From RGIG5612 sp017511185 (GTDB lineage Bacteria > Bacillota > Clostridia > Lachnospirales > Lachnospiraceae), in assembly GCA_017511185.1 (NCBI GenBank), contig JAFWLF010000117.1:1-17200 (forward strand): a stretch of DNA of 17,200 nt, written 5' to 3'. Position 1 is the first letter of the stretch, and each line of letters starts with the position of its first letter. The translations under genes and the position numbers were made by a program. The notes beneath the pieces were generated by a model that did not search any database, was not told the origin of the DNA, and saw only the letters and a list, made by a program, of their open reading frames with translations. This document shows, piece by piece, positions 7,428-14,097 of this stretch.

Positions 7428-7442
7428 GATTACTCCTTTTTT
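7403..7442 (+). terminator. Possible terminator overlapping the dus stop codon
   Basis: AGTAATC (7403-7409, inside the last dus codons) pairs with GATTACT (7428-7434, just after the stop). Inside it GCGAA (7411-7415) can pair with TT-C-CGC (7419-7424) with one bulge. Two bases later comes TTTTTT (7437-7442). The stem is modest but the T tract is good. Confidence 0.45.
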
Positions 7443-7487
7443 AATCATATAATTCCTATTACTCCCATATGAAAATTATTTCTATTT

Positions 7488-7523
7488 GGGGGTAATTTTG
7501 GAGATAATAATTACTCCCTTTTT
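7488..7523 (+). terminator. Terminator-like hairpin C1/A2 in the repeat array
   Basis: GGGGGTAATT (7488-7497) pairs with AATTACTCCC (7509-7518) across an 11-base loop, with one G-T pair, and is followed directly by TTTTT (7519-7523). Confidence 0.5.
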
Positions 7524-7640
7524 GATAAAAATGTTCCTATTACTCCCATACGAATAAAAAATCATTTTGGGAGTAATTATTTTGATGCAAAAACAGGCAA
7601 AAATGTCCATTTTCATCCCATGGAGAAAATTTTTTCATTT

Positions 7641-7676
7641 GGGAGTAATTTTCCGGAATAAAATTACTCCCTTTTT
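7641..7676 (+). terminator. Strong terminator hairpin C3/A4 in the repeat array
   Basis: GGGAGTAATTTT (7641-7652) and AAAATTACTCCC (7660-7671) form a perfect 12-bp stem with the seven-base loop CCGGAAT, followed directly by TTTTT (7672-7676). This is a textbook intrinsic terminator shape on the plus strand, although AT-rich at the loop end. Confidence 0.65.
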
Positions 7677-7691
7677 GACAAAATTATACCT

Positions 7692-7737
7692 ATTACTCCC
7701 ATATGAATAAAAATTTATTTTGGGAGTAATTTTTTTT
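7692..7737 (+). terminator. Last hairpin of the array (B4/C4) with T tract
   Basis: ATTACTCCCA (7692-7701) pairs perfectly with TGGGAGTAAT (7721-7730). Inside it AATAAA can pair with TTTATT. The stem runs into a T8 tract ending at 7737. It would end any plus-strand transcript that had passed the earlier hairpins. Confidence 0.55.
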
Positions 7738-7742
7738 AATAC

Positions 7743-7776
7743 AAAAAACGGGAAGTCCGGATATCCGGGCTTCCCG
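7743..7776 (-). terminator. GC-rich intrinsic terminator of the isomerase operon
   Basis: CGGGAAG and CTTCCCG (7749-7755, 7770-7776) plus inner CCGGAT and ATCCGG form a 28-base hairpin with one mismatch. Read on the minus strand it is followed at once by TTTTTT (7748-7743). It lies about 90 bases beyond the isomerase stop. The 88 bases between (7777-7864) hold nothing I can name. Confidence 0.85.
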
Positions 7777-7864
7777 CCATTTAAATTGTTTTTCCAATAT
7801 GCTCAATAACTGTCTTTTAAAGAAGACTGCTTACTTGAGACACCTGCTTTCGCAAAACAATCAT

Positions 7865-9343
7865 TTATGCGAACGGATTCTCTGTCGGGTACAGCACGCC
7901 TTTCGGCTGGTTGTAAGCAATGTCTGCAACTCCCATGAACTTAAAGATCTCAAACAATGCTTTTCCGTAATGGCCGAATGCCACTGCACCGTGATGTGGG
8001 AACCGCTTCTGGATCAATACATGACGGTAGAAACGTCCCATTTCCGGGATGGCAAATACGCCGCGTCCGCCAAAGCTGTTCGTCTCAACAGGAAGGACTT
8101 CGCCTTCTGCGATGTAGCTTCTGAGCACGCCTTCGGAATCACACTGCAGACGGTAGAATGTAATATCCCCTGCTGCGATGTCGCCCTCTAAAGTTCCTCT
8201 TGTGAAATCCGGATCGGATCCTTCCGGCTCGAGCAGACGATGCTGGATCAGCTGATATTTGATCGCTCTGTCTGCACACATCTTGCATGCCGGAGTATTG
8301 CCGCAATGGAATCCCATAAAGGTATCCGTCAGTGCATAGTCAAATTTTCCTTTGATCGATGCTTCCCACATGGATGCCGGGACGGAGTTGTTGATATCCA
8401 GAAGTGTTACTGCATCTTTGCTGACGCAGGCACCAATGTACTCACTCAATGCACCATAGATATCGACTTCGCAGGATACCGGAATGCCGCGACTTGCCAG
8501 ACGACTGTTAACGTAACACGGCTCAAATCCAAACTGCTCCGGGAATGCCGGCCAGCATTTATCCGCAAATGCCACATACTTGCGCGCACCTTTATGTGCC
8601 TCTGCCCAGTCAAGCAATGTCAGCTCAAACTGTGCCATTCTAGGAAGCATTTCCGGATAAGCATTTCCGGTCACGCCCAGCTCTTTTGCCATGTCATCGC
8701 AGACCTCCTGAATTCTAGGATCGTTGGCATGTGCTTTGAAGGAAACCAGAAGATCCAGCTCGGAATTCTCTTCGATCTCGACACCAAGTTCATAAAGCCC
8801 TTTGATTGGTGCGTTGCAGGCAAAGAAGTCCTGTGGTCTCGGACCAAAAGTGATGATCTTCAGATCTTTCAGTCCCAGGATTCCTCTTGCAACCGGAATA
8901 AAATCTTTGATCATTGCTGCGATATCTTCTGCGGTTCCGACCGGGTATTCCGGAATGTATGCTTTGATCTTCCGCATGCCCAGATTGTAAGAGCAGTTCA
9001 GCATGCCGCAGTATGCATCGCCGCGGCCATCGATCAGATCGCCGTCACCTTCTGCTGCTGCCACAAACATGCATGGTCCGTGGAAACGTTTTGCGATCAA
9101 TGTCTCCGGTGTTTCCGGACCAAAGTTGCCAAGGAACACAACAAGTGCATTGACGCCTGCCTTCCGGACATCGTCCACTGCTGCGATCATATCCTTTTCA
9201 TTTTCCACGGTGACTTTGCATTCATAAATATCACCATCATATGCTTTTACGATGTTCTCTCTTCTTGCGATCGAAAGTCCGATCGGGAAGCAGTCTCTGC
9301 TGACTGCGATGATCCCCAATTTTACCTCAGGTATGTTTTTCAT
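7865..9343 (-). CDS. L-fucose/L-arabinose isomerase-family protein
   Basis: A 492-residue protein of the FucI/AraA fold, predicted to interconvert an aldose and a ketose with a divalent metal such as Mn. Visible landmarks are the N-terminal domain (KLGIIAVSRDCFPIG), GRPQDF-like FGPRPQDFFACN, SCEVDIYGALSEYIG (E292) and TLLDINN (D316), then FPHHGAVAFGHYG near the C-terminus (H450, H451, H458). E292, D316 and one of those histidines match the positions expected for the metal ligands of fucose isomerase, by motif analogy only. Length fits the family, but it is divergent from true FucI or AraA and the sugar is unknown. The start at 9343 is chosen because GAGGAGG sits five bases before it; an ATG six codons upstream would contain that site. 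It ends the operon, 81 bases after the mutarotase. Confidence 0.85.
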   Translation of the reverse strand: MKNIPEVKLGIIAVSRDCFPIGLSIARRENIVKAYDGDIYECKVTVENEKDMIAAVDDVRKAGVNALVVFLGNFGPETPETLIAKRFHGPCMFVAAAEGDGDLIDGRGDAYCGMLNCSYNLGMRKIKAYIPEYPVGTAEDIAAMIKDFIPVARGILGLKDLKIITFGPRPQDFFACNAPIKGLYELGVEIEENSELDLLVSFKAHANDPRIQEVCDDMAKELGVTGNAYPEMLPRMAQFELTLLDWAEAHKGARKYVAFADKCWPAFPEQFGFEPCYVNSRLASRGIPVSCEVDIYGALSEYIGACVSKDAVTLLDINNSVPASMWEASIKGKFDYALTDTFMGFHCGNTPACKMCADRAIKYQLIQHRLLEPEGSDPDFTRGTLEGDIAAGDITFYRLQCDSEGVLRSYIAEGEVLPVETNSFGGRGVFAIPEMGRFYRHVLIQKRFPHHGAVAFGHYGKALFEIFKFMGVADIAYNQPKGVLYPTENPFA

Positions 9344-9348
9344 GATCT

Positions 9349-9355
9349 CCTCCTC
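9349..9355 (-). promoter_or_regulatory. Ribosome binding site that sets the isomerase start
   Basis: GAGGAGG on the minus strand with a five-base spacer to ATG 9343. It lies inside the alternative longer reading that begins at 9361, which argues against that longer start. Confidence 0.8.
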
Positions 9356-9424
9356 TATCATTCTTTTCTTATCGAAAATGTTTTTTGCTCAGGATGACAC
9401 TGCTGCCTGGTCCTATGTTTCCTG

Positions 9425-10333
9425 TTAGAAATAGAACTGGTATTTCGTTATGTATGTATATTGCTCGCCGGCTTTCACAACAGTCGACGGGAACTGCGGG
9501 AAGTTTGGTGCACACGGATAAGCTTCCGGCTCTAATGCGATGCCGTTTGGATTGCCGCTAAACAGCTGGACAGCAATCTGATTGGTCGTCATCGTCATCT
9601 TAAGATTATTTTCCTCCGATGTCAGACAGACCTGCGGTGCCAGTTTTTCTACATCTTTGCCGCACGCATCGTCTGCAAATACCAGACAGTTATCAAAACA
9701 TTTATACATAGAAAGGCGCGGATCTTTGTTATCGATTCCTTTCGGCTCGCGGAAATCGTAGACCGTGCCATCTACGCTCAGTACATTACCGGTCGGGCAT
9801 ACTTCCTCGTTGCCTTCCAGATAGCGGTCAGCTTTGACTTGCAGTTTCTGATCCTCACCGAAGTTCCAGTAGGTATGGTTTGTCAGATTCAGGATCGTGT
9901 CTGCGTCCGGAACTGCCTCATAAAGCATCGTAAAAACATTATCCTCATCGATGGAATAGGTCAGCGTGAAATCTACATTCCCCGGAAAACCCTCCTCTCC
10001 ATCCGGACTGTGGTACGTCAGGACCACTTTGTTTTCTGTCTGCTCTTTCAGAGCAAATTCTGTCTTTGCCAGCACGCCGTGAAGGTGGTTTCCATGATCA
10101 TTTTCAGGCAGCTGATAGGTCTTGCCGTTCAGTTCAAACTTGGATTTTAAGATCCGGTTGCCGAACCTTCCTACAAACGCCCCGTAAAAACCAAAGTTTT
10201 TCTCATAGTCCTCCAGCTTCTCGTGTGTTGCCACAACACTTTTGCCGTTCACGTGGAAATCCTTCAAAATGGCCCCCCGGTCCAGGATCTCTGCGCTTAA
10301 TCCTTTGGAATTCTGAATTGTAAATACCTTCAT
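9425..10333 (-). CDS. Aldose 1-epimerase (galactose mutarotase family)
   Basis: A 302-residue soluble enzyme that interconverts alpha and beta anomers of aldoses. Family motifs are GAFVGRFGNRI at 51-61, NDHGNHLHG at 78-86 with H85, LTNHTYWNF at 150-158 with H153, a CFDNCLVF segment at 212-219 with D214, and GIALEPEAYPCAPNFPQ at 264-280 with E268. These fit the substrate-binding and catalytic His, His, Asp and Glu of galactose mutarotase. AAGGAG lies five bases before the ATG, which is 11 bases after the aminotransferase stop. Beside the isomerase-like gene it suggests that the operon handles a free reducing sugar. The specific sugar cannot be deduced. Confidence 0.92.
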   Translation of the reverse strand: MKVFTIQNSKGLSAEILDRGAILKDFHVNGKSVVATHEKLEDYEKNFGFYGAFVGRFGNRILKSKFELNGKTYQLPENDHGNHLHGVLAKTEFALKEQTENKVVLTYHSPDGEEGFPGNVDFTLTYSIDEDNVFTMLYEAVPDADTILNLTNHTYWNFGEDQKLQVKADRYLEGNEEVCPTGNVLSVDGTVYDFREPKGIDNKDPRLSMYKCFDNCLVFADDACGKDVEKLAPQVCLTSEENNLKMTMTTNQIAVQLFSGNPNGIALEPEAYPCAPNFPQFPSTVVKAGEQYTYITKYQFYF

Positions 10334-10344
10334 AATTGCTCCTT

Positions 10345-11505
10345 TTATAAATTCTCTATAAAATGTTCAATCCTGCCTAATGCTGTTTTCAGCTCAGACA
10401 TAGAATAGGCATAACTGATCCGGATAAAACCTTCGCCGCAAGCACCAAAAGCAGTTCCCGGCACAACAGCAAGTTTTTCCTGCTCCAGAAGTTTTGTTGC
10501 GAACTCCTCACTGGTCATACCCAGTTTCTCAATGCTCGGGAAAACATAAAATGCGCCGAACGGTTCAAAGCATGGAAGACCCATCTGCCGCAATGACGCC
10601 ACCAGATAACGACGGCGCTGATTATAGCTTTCCTTCATGGCTTCCACATCTTCATCCCCGCTGCGCAGAGCTTCGATTCCGGCATACTGCGATGTCGTAG
10701 GCGCGCACATGATCGCAAACTGATGCAGTTTGGTGATCTGGCTCAGGATGACAGCCGGTCCCGTTACGAATCCTAGTCTCCACCCCGTCATCGCATATGC
10801 TTTGGAGAATCCATTGATCACAATGGTCCGTTCAAACATACCTGGCATTTCGGCGATCGTAACATGTGGTTTGCCTGTATAAGTGAGCGCTCCGTAGATT
10901 TCATCACTGATCACAAAGATATCTTTTTCCACACAGATCTTTGCGATCTTTTCCAGATCCTCACGCTCCATGACGGCACCGGTCGGATTGTTCGGGAATG
11001 CCAGCATTAAGATTTTTGTTTTATCTGTAATGGCATCCAGGAGTTCTTCTGGTGTCAGGCGGAATTCATTTTCTGCTTTCAGAGGAATCGTGACCGGTAC
11101 TGCACCTGCCAGGCGCGCACATGGTACATAGCTGACATAACATGGTTCCGGAATGATCACTTCATCACCCGGATCACACATGGCGCGAAGTGCCATATCA
11201 ATTGCTTCACTTCCTCCGACTGTGATCAGAACCTCTGTCTTTGGATCATAGGTCAGGAAATGTTTTCTCTGATAATAATTTGCAACCTCCTGTCTCAATT
11301 CCATCAGGCCGGCATTGGAGGTATAAAACGTGCGGCCCTTTTCAAGAGAATAAATACCTGCTTCACGGACATGCCACGGTGTATCAAAATCCGGTTCACC
11401 AACACCCAGAGAGATGGCGTCAGGCATTTCTGCTACGACATCAAAGAATTTTCGGATCCCGGAAGGCTGTAGTTCTCTTGCTGTTTTGGAAATCGGATCT
11501 CTCAA
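10345..11505 (-). CDS. Class I/II PLP-dependent aminotransferase (aspartate aminotransferase-like)
   Basis: A 386-residue fold-type I aminotransferase. Landmarks are LGVGEPDFDTP at 33-43, GGSEAID at 97-103, FPNNPTG at 170-176 (N173), SDEIYG at 200-205 (D201, Y204), NGFSKAYAMTGWRLGF at 231-246 with the PLP lysine K235, and FIRISYA at 360-366 with the carboxylate-binding R362. All key residues are intact. The likely reaction is transfer of an amino group between an amino acid and 2-oxoglutarate; the amino acid is not determined. The start is a TTG at 11505 that overlaps the stop of the upstream Lrp gene by four bases (TTGA); no ATG or GTG is available in frame before a stop. GGGAG lies about 11 bases upstream. 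The overlap implies coupled translation with the regulator. Confidence 0.9.
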   Translation of the reverse strand: MRDPISKTARELQPSGIRKFFDVVAEMPDAISLGVGEPDFDTPWHVREAGIYSLEKGRTFYTSNAGLMELRQEVANYYQRKHFLTYDPKTEVLITVGGSEAIDMALRAMCDPGDEVIIPEPCYVSYVPCARLAGAVPVTIPLKAENEFRLTPEELLDAITDKTKILMLAFPNNPTGAVMEREDLEKIAKICVEKDIFVISDEIYGALTYTGKPHVTIAEMPGMFERTIVINGFSKAYAMTGWRLGFVTGPAVILSQITKLHQFAIMCAPTTSQYAGIEALRSGDEDVEAMKESYNQRRRYLVASLRQMGLPCFEPFGAFYVFPSIEKLGMTSEEFATKLLEQEKLAVVPGTAFGACGEGFIRISYAYSMSELKTALGRIEHFIENL

Positions 11506-11984
11506 AATGACATTCTCTCCCTTTCATCTTTTTTCGGTTTGCCTAAAACTGCGCCGTAATCTTTGTAGCGCTTCATGATAAAGTGTGTGGCTGTTCCGCT
11601 GACAAACTCCACCGGACTGAGTTTACTGGAGACGAAATTAGCCACCTGGCGCATCGTCTTACCTTCCAGTAAGATCAGAAAATCATATCTGCCGGAGATA
11701 AGGTAGCAGAATTTTACTTCATCAAATTTATAGATTCGTTCCGCAATGGCATCAAAGCCCATATCCCGCTGCGTGTTGACATTGACTTCGATCAAAGCAT
11801 CTACTTTTTCTTCGTCGGTGTTATCCCAGTTGATCAATGTGTAATAACCGCAGATCGTGCCTTCCTGCTCCAAGTCCTGCAGCATGTTGGCAACTGTGGC
11901 CTCTTCTGTTCCCAGCATTGTTGCCAGGTCTTTCAGTTCGATCCTGGAATTGTTCTGGATCAGTCTCAGTAATTCTTCTTTCAT
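11502..11984 (-). CDS. Lrp/AsnC-family transcriptional regulator
   Basis: A 160-residue regulator. Residues 1-47 form the winged helix-turn-helix (IELKDLATMLGTEEATVANM, then LEQEGTICGY). Residues about 60-145 form the RAM ligand-binding domain, with the alternating strands DALIEVNVN, VKFCYLISGRYDFLILLEG and EFVSGTATHFIMKRYK. The family senses amino acids or related small molecules and often controls the neighbouring gene. Here the gene sits inside the operon, 12 bases after the FAD oxidoreductase and overlapping the aminotransferase, so it probably controls its own transcript in response to an amino acid made or used by that enzyme. AGGAGA lies five bases before the ATG. Confidence 0.92.
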   Translation of the reverse strand: MKEELLRLIQNNSRIELKDLATMLGTEEATVANMLQDLEQEGTICGYYTLINWDNTDEEKVDALIEVNVNTQRDMGFDAIAERIYKFDEVKFCYLISGRYDFLILLEGKTMRQVANFVSSKLSPVEFVSGTATHFIMKRYKDYGAVLGKPKKDERERMSF

Positions 11985-11996
11985 TGCGTTCTCCTT

Positions 11997-13349
11997 TTAT
12001 TCGTGTTTGTCGGATCCTGCCATCCGATAGTTTTCATTATCTACATGGACACAGAACTTATTGATGATCGGACCTTCCGGTTTCTCTTCCGGTTTATCCA
12101 GTTTCCAGACTTGCGGCTTGTTGCCTTCCATCGCTTTGGTCCGATGCAGCTTCACGCCGTTGTCAGAAAGGATCTTCTGCAGTTTCTTCACGTCCACTTC
12201 CTGAACGGTACATCCGTCCTTAACTGCGATCGCGGCTGCGGTTCCGGATGCTTCACCCGTCAAAACACAAGCCGGGATGAAGCGCATGATCGCCCATCCG
12301 CGTCCCGATGCAGAAACCATCCTTCCGGCCGCATAAACATTTGATAATTTATCTGTAATCAATCCCTCATACGGGAACTCATACACCGTTGCAGGTTTAT
12401 CCAAAGATGCGATGACGCAGCCGATGGAAGAATCGATCGTATACTCCGCATCATATTTCAGCTCATCCGTTCCAATAAGCCTCCGGGTCATCCGAAACTG
12501 CGGCATGAACGGAAGAGAGATCATTGCAAAATCTTCTCTCTGGTTTTTCTTCAGGAAATCCAGTGCAAGGCCGCGGGATTTACGGATATATTCATTGACG
12601 CCCTCGGTCGTGGTGCCATCACAGGTAAGATCTTCGTTCTCATCACCGGCGCCGCCGCTCGGCACAAGTCCCAGCCAGCGCATCGGTACAGCACGCAGCA
12701 TATTGCCTTCTTCGATTCCGCGTTTCATGATATCGAAATCGAGTTCATGGAACCAGTGGGAAACGATCGTCTTTAGTGTTTCTGTATCTGCACCTGCGCG
12801 GTAGACCAAGTCTGCATCGCCGGAAGCATCGACAAACATTTTGGCCATATAGGCTGTCCGTCCGGATTTGCTTTCTACGATGATGCCCTTAACCGTATTG
12901 CCTTCCATGATCGGCTCGCTGAAGACAGCATCAAAGACAACGTCCACGCCTTCTTTTTCTGTAAACTCATCCAGTGATAACACTGCGTGCGGAATGAAGA
13001 AGTTTGCCATATAGCGCTCACTGTCAGGAGGTGCTGTATCCGGTTTACTCTTCCACACTTCCGGGAGATTGTTCTGGCTGTATCGGATGCAGATGTGCAG
13101 CAGTTCTTCTGCCAGACCTCCGTAAACCTTATTGCCGTTGCCATCATCGATCGGAAGATAGACACAAACATGTCCGGAAGTAGCCAGGCCGCCCAGCACG
13201 ATGCTCTTTTCGATCAGCGTAACCTTAACGCCCTGTCTGGCCGCCGCGACTGCCGCGGCGATACCCGCGACGCCCCCGCCGATGACGATAACATCGGTTT
13301 CTTTCACGACTGGTACTTCTTTTTCCGGAATCCTGATGTTCTTATCCAT
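11997..13349 (-). CDS. FAD-dependent oxidoreductase (FAD_oxidored / PF12831-type)
   Basis: A 450-residue flavoprotein. The Rossmann FAD site is at the N-terminus: VIVIGGGVAGIAAAVAA with G24, G26 and G29, then E47 at the end of the second strand and LGGLATSG at 52-59. A C-terminal FAD contact is visible in VYAAGRMVSASGRGWAIMR, and RMTRRLIGTDEL is typical of the group. It has no signal peptide or iron-sulfur cysteine motif. The substrate is unknown; relatives are annotated only as FAD-dependent oxidoreductases. The ATG at 13349 follows GGAGAGG. It lies 37 bases after the AIR-synthase-like gene and 12 before the Lrp gene, so it is within one operon. In this context oxidation of a sugar or amino-acid derivative is possible. 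Confidence 0.88.
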   Translation of the reverse strand: MDKNIRIPEKEVPVVKETDVIVIGGGVAGIAAAVAAARQGVKVTLIEKSIVLGGLATSGHVCVYLPIDDGNGNKVYGGLAEELLHICIRYSQNNLPEVWKSKPDTAPPDSERYMANFFIPHAVLSLDEFTEKEGVDVVFDAVFSEPIMEGNTVKGIIVESKSGRTAYMAKMFVDASGDADLVYRAGADTETLKTIVSHWFHELDFDIMKRGIEEGNMLRAVPMRWLGLVPSGGAGDENEDLTCDGTTTEGVNEYIRKSRGLALDFLKKNQREDFAMISLPFMPQFRMTRRLIGTDELKYDAEYTIDSSIGCVIASLDKPATVYEFPYEGLITDKLSNVYAAGRMVSASGRGWAIMRFIPACVLTGEASGTAAAIAVKDGCTVQEVDVKKLQKILSDNGVKLHRTKAMEGNKPQVWKLDKPEEKPEGPIINKFCVHVDNENYRMAGSDKHE

Positions 13350-13386
13350 AATTCATCCCTCTCCTGTTTCTATCAGTTTATGGTTC

Positions 13387-13929
13387 CTATTTGGCACTTT
13401 CTGCATGCCGCTCACGGTCTTCCAGGTCCTTTGCCTTCCGGCGCGGCGGTGTCAGAAATCTTTTATACCGCTCATTCTTTTTCTCATCCCATCCAAGCAG
13501 CACGATGCGGTCTTTCGAATCTGTGGTATACCCGATCACGGTCAGCCCTTCGATGTTCTTCTCCGACAATCCTTCTCCCGCGATCAGAAATGCCCCTCTT
13601 GAATCGATCTCATATGGATCCTGCGCAAAGCATTCGCAGATCTCTACCACATCCTGATGGACAGGCACTTGCTGTATATCGATCGTACATCCTTTGCCAA
13701 GTGCTTCGCACATTTTCCAAAGAGCTCCATACAGACCGCCGTTCCGAATGGAAACACCGAGGGCCTGTCCACATGCAAAACTACCCATGCGGTACTGCTG
13801 TATTTCCTGTATTTTCAGAAAATCACTGATCCAGAATGCCGGAAACCGGGCATCCAGAAAAGCCCTGTTTTCTTCATAAATGGCAAGGGCTCCTTCATAT
13901 CCGATCAGACCGTATACTGCAATATCCAT
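13387..13929 (-). CDS. AIR synthase C-terminal-like (HypE/PurM-related) small protein
   Basis: A 180-residue soluble protein. Residues about 58-150 resemble the C-terminal domain of AIR synthase/HypE/ThiL proteins: GVSIRNGGLYGALWKMCEA at 58-76, then IDIQQVPVHQDVVEICECF, DPYEIDSRGAFLIAG at 104-118, VIGYTTDSKDRIVLLG, and a final RFLTPP like the end of HypE. The usual N-terminal ATP-binding domain of about 150 residues is absent; the first 50 residues (YGLIGYEGALAIYEE) are different, and no remains of the missing domain lie upstream. The motif SIRNGG stands where the family has a DVSDGG-like sequence. No function can be given with confidence; binding of a nucleotide or regulation is a guess. ATG 13929 is preferred although it lacks a ribosome binding site; a TTG at 13968 lies inside the promoter. 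Confidence 0.7.
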   Translation of the reverse strand: MDIAVYGLIGYEGALAIYEENRAFLDARFPAFWISDFLKIQEIQQYRMGSFACGQALGVSIRNGGLYGALWKMCEALGKGCTIDIQQVPVHQDVVEICECFAQDPYEIDSRGAFLIAGEGLSEKNIEGLTVIGYTTDSKDRIVLLGWDEKKNERYKRFLTPPRRKAKDLEDRERHAESAK

Positions 13930-13939
13930 AATTAAAAAG

Positions 13940-13968
13940 ATTATAGCACAAATAGATACAGCATACAA
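13940..13968 (-). promoter_or_regulatory. Promoter of the six-gene operon
   Basis: On the minus strand TTGTAT (13968-13963), a 17-base spacer and TATAAT (13945-13940). The expected transcript start is near 13933, only about four bases before the ATG at 13929, so the mRNA may be nearly leaderless. Confidence 0.6.
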
Positions 13969-14016
13969 AGATTAGTAACTGTGATCATTCCCCGTAAAAA
14001 TGATTTTTTGAAACAG

Positions 14017-14054
14017 AAAAACAGGAAGTCAGAACCGATCGTTCCAACTTCCTG
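14017..14054 (-). terminator. Intrinsic terminator of the V-ATPase operon
   Basis: CAGGAAGT and ACTTCCTG (14054-14047 and 14029-14022, minus strand) form an 8-bp stem. GAAC and GTTC inside it can add a second helix. Five T residues (14021-14017) follow. It lies about 45 bases after the ntpD stop. Confidence 0.75.
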
Positions 14055-14097
14055 CTATTGACTTTTTATGGAATCTTATTGATGTGGAGCCCCGTTT

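Larger units (their letters stand above)
7428..7740. repeat. Array of four degenerate ~81-bp repeats built on ATTACTCCC / GGGAGTAAT
   Basis: This gene-free region between two convergent operons holds four repeat units. Three elements recur. A is ATTACTCC(C) followed by TTTTT, at 7429, 7510 and 7663. B is CCTATTACTCCCATA, with ATTACTCCC at 7458, 7539 and 7692 and a decayed copy near 7606-7622. C is GGGAGTAAT or a variant, at 7488, 7569, 7641 and 7722. Units 1 to 2 and 3 to 4 are offset by exactly 81 bases and units 2 to 3 by 72; unit 3 has lost A and most of B. C can pair with the B before it or with the A after it. The region is AT-rich and I see no credible gene in it. Confidence 0.85.

Noticed and set aside
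7585..7710. A 41-codon plus-strand frame inside the repeat array, with two in-frame ATGs
   Set aside because: It has no ribosome binding site, its sequence is repeat units in translation, and the other units carry stops in the same frame.
7428..7740. CRISPR array
   Set aside because: The repeats are long, AT-rich and degenerate with no unique spacers of uniform length, and no cas genes are nearby.
8240..9397. A 385-codon plus-strand open frame across the isomerase gene
   Set aside because: It lies antisense to a clear isomerase, is rich in Cys, His and Phe with no family motif, and has no ribosome binding site. It is a shadow of the real codons.
9344..9424. Possible terminator or separate promoter between mutarotase and isomerase
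   Set aside because: Only short, weak complementary stretches are present and no clear -10/-35 pair; the two genes are treated as one transcript.
12987..13829. A 280-codon plus-strand open frame spanning the FAD oxidoreductase and its neighbour
   Set aside because: It crosses the boundary between two opposite-strand genes and has no recognisable domain.
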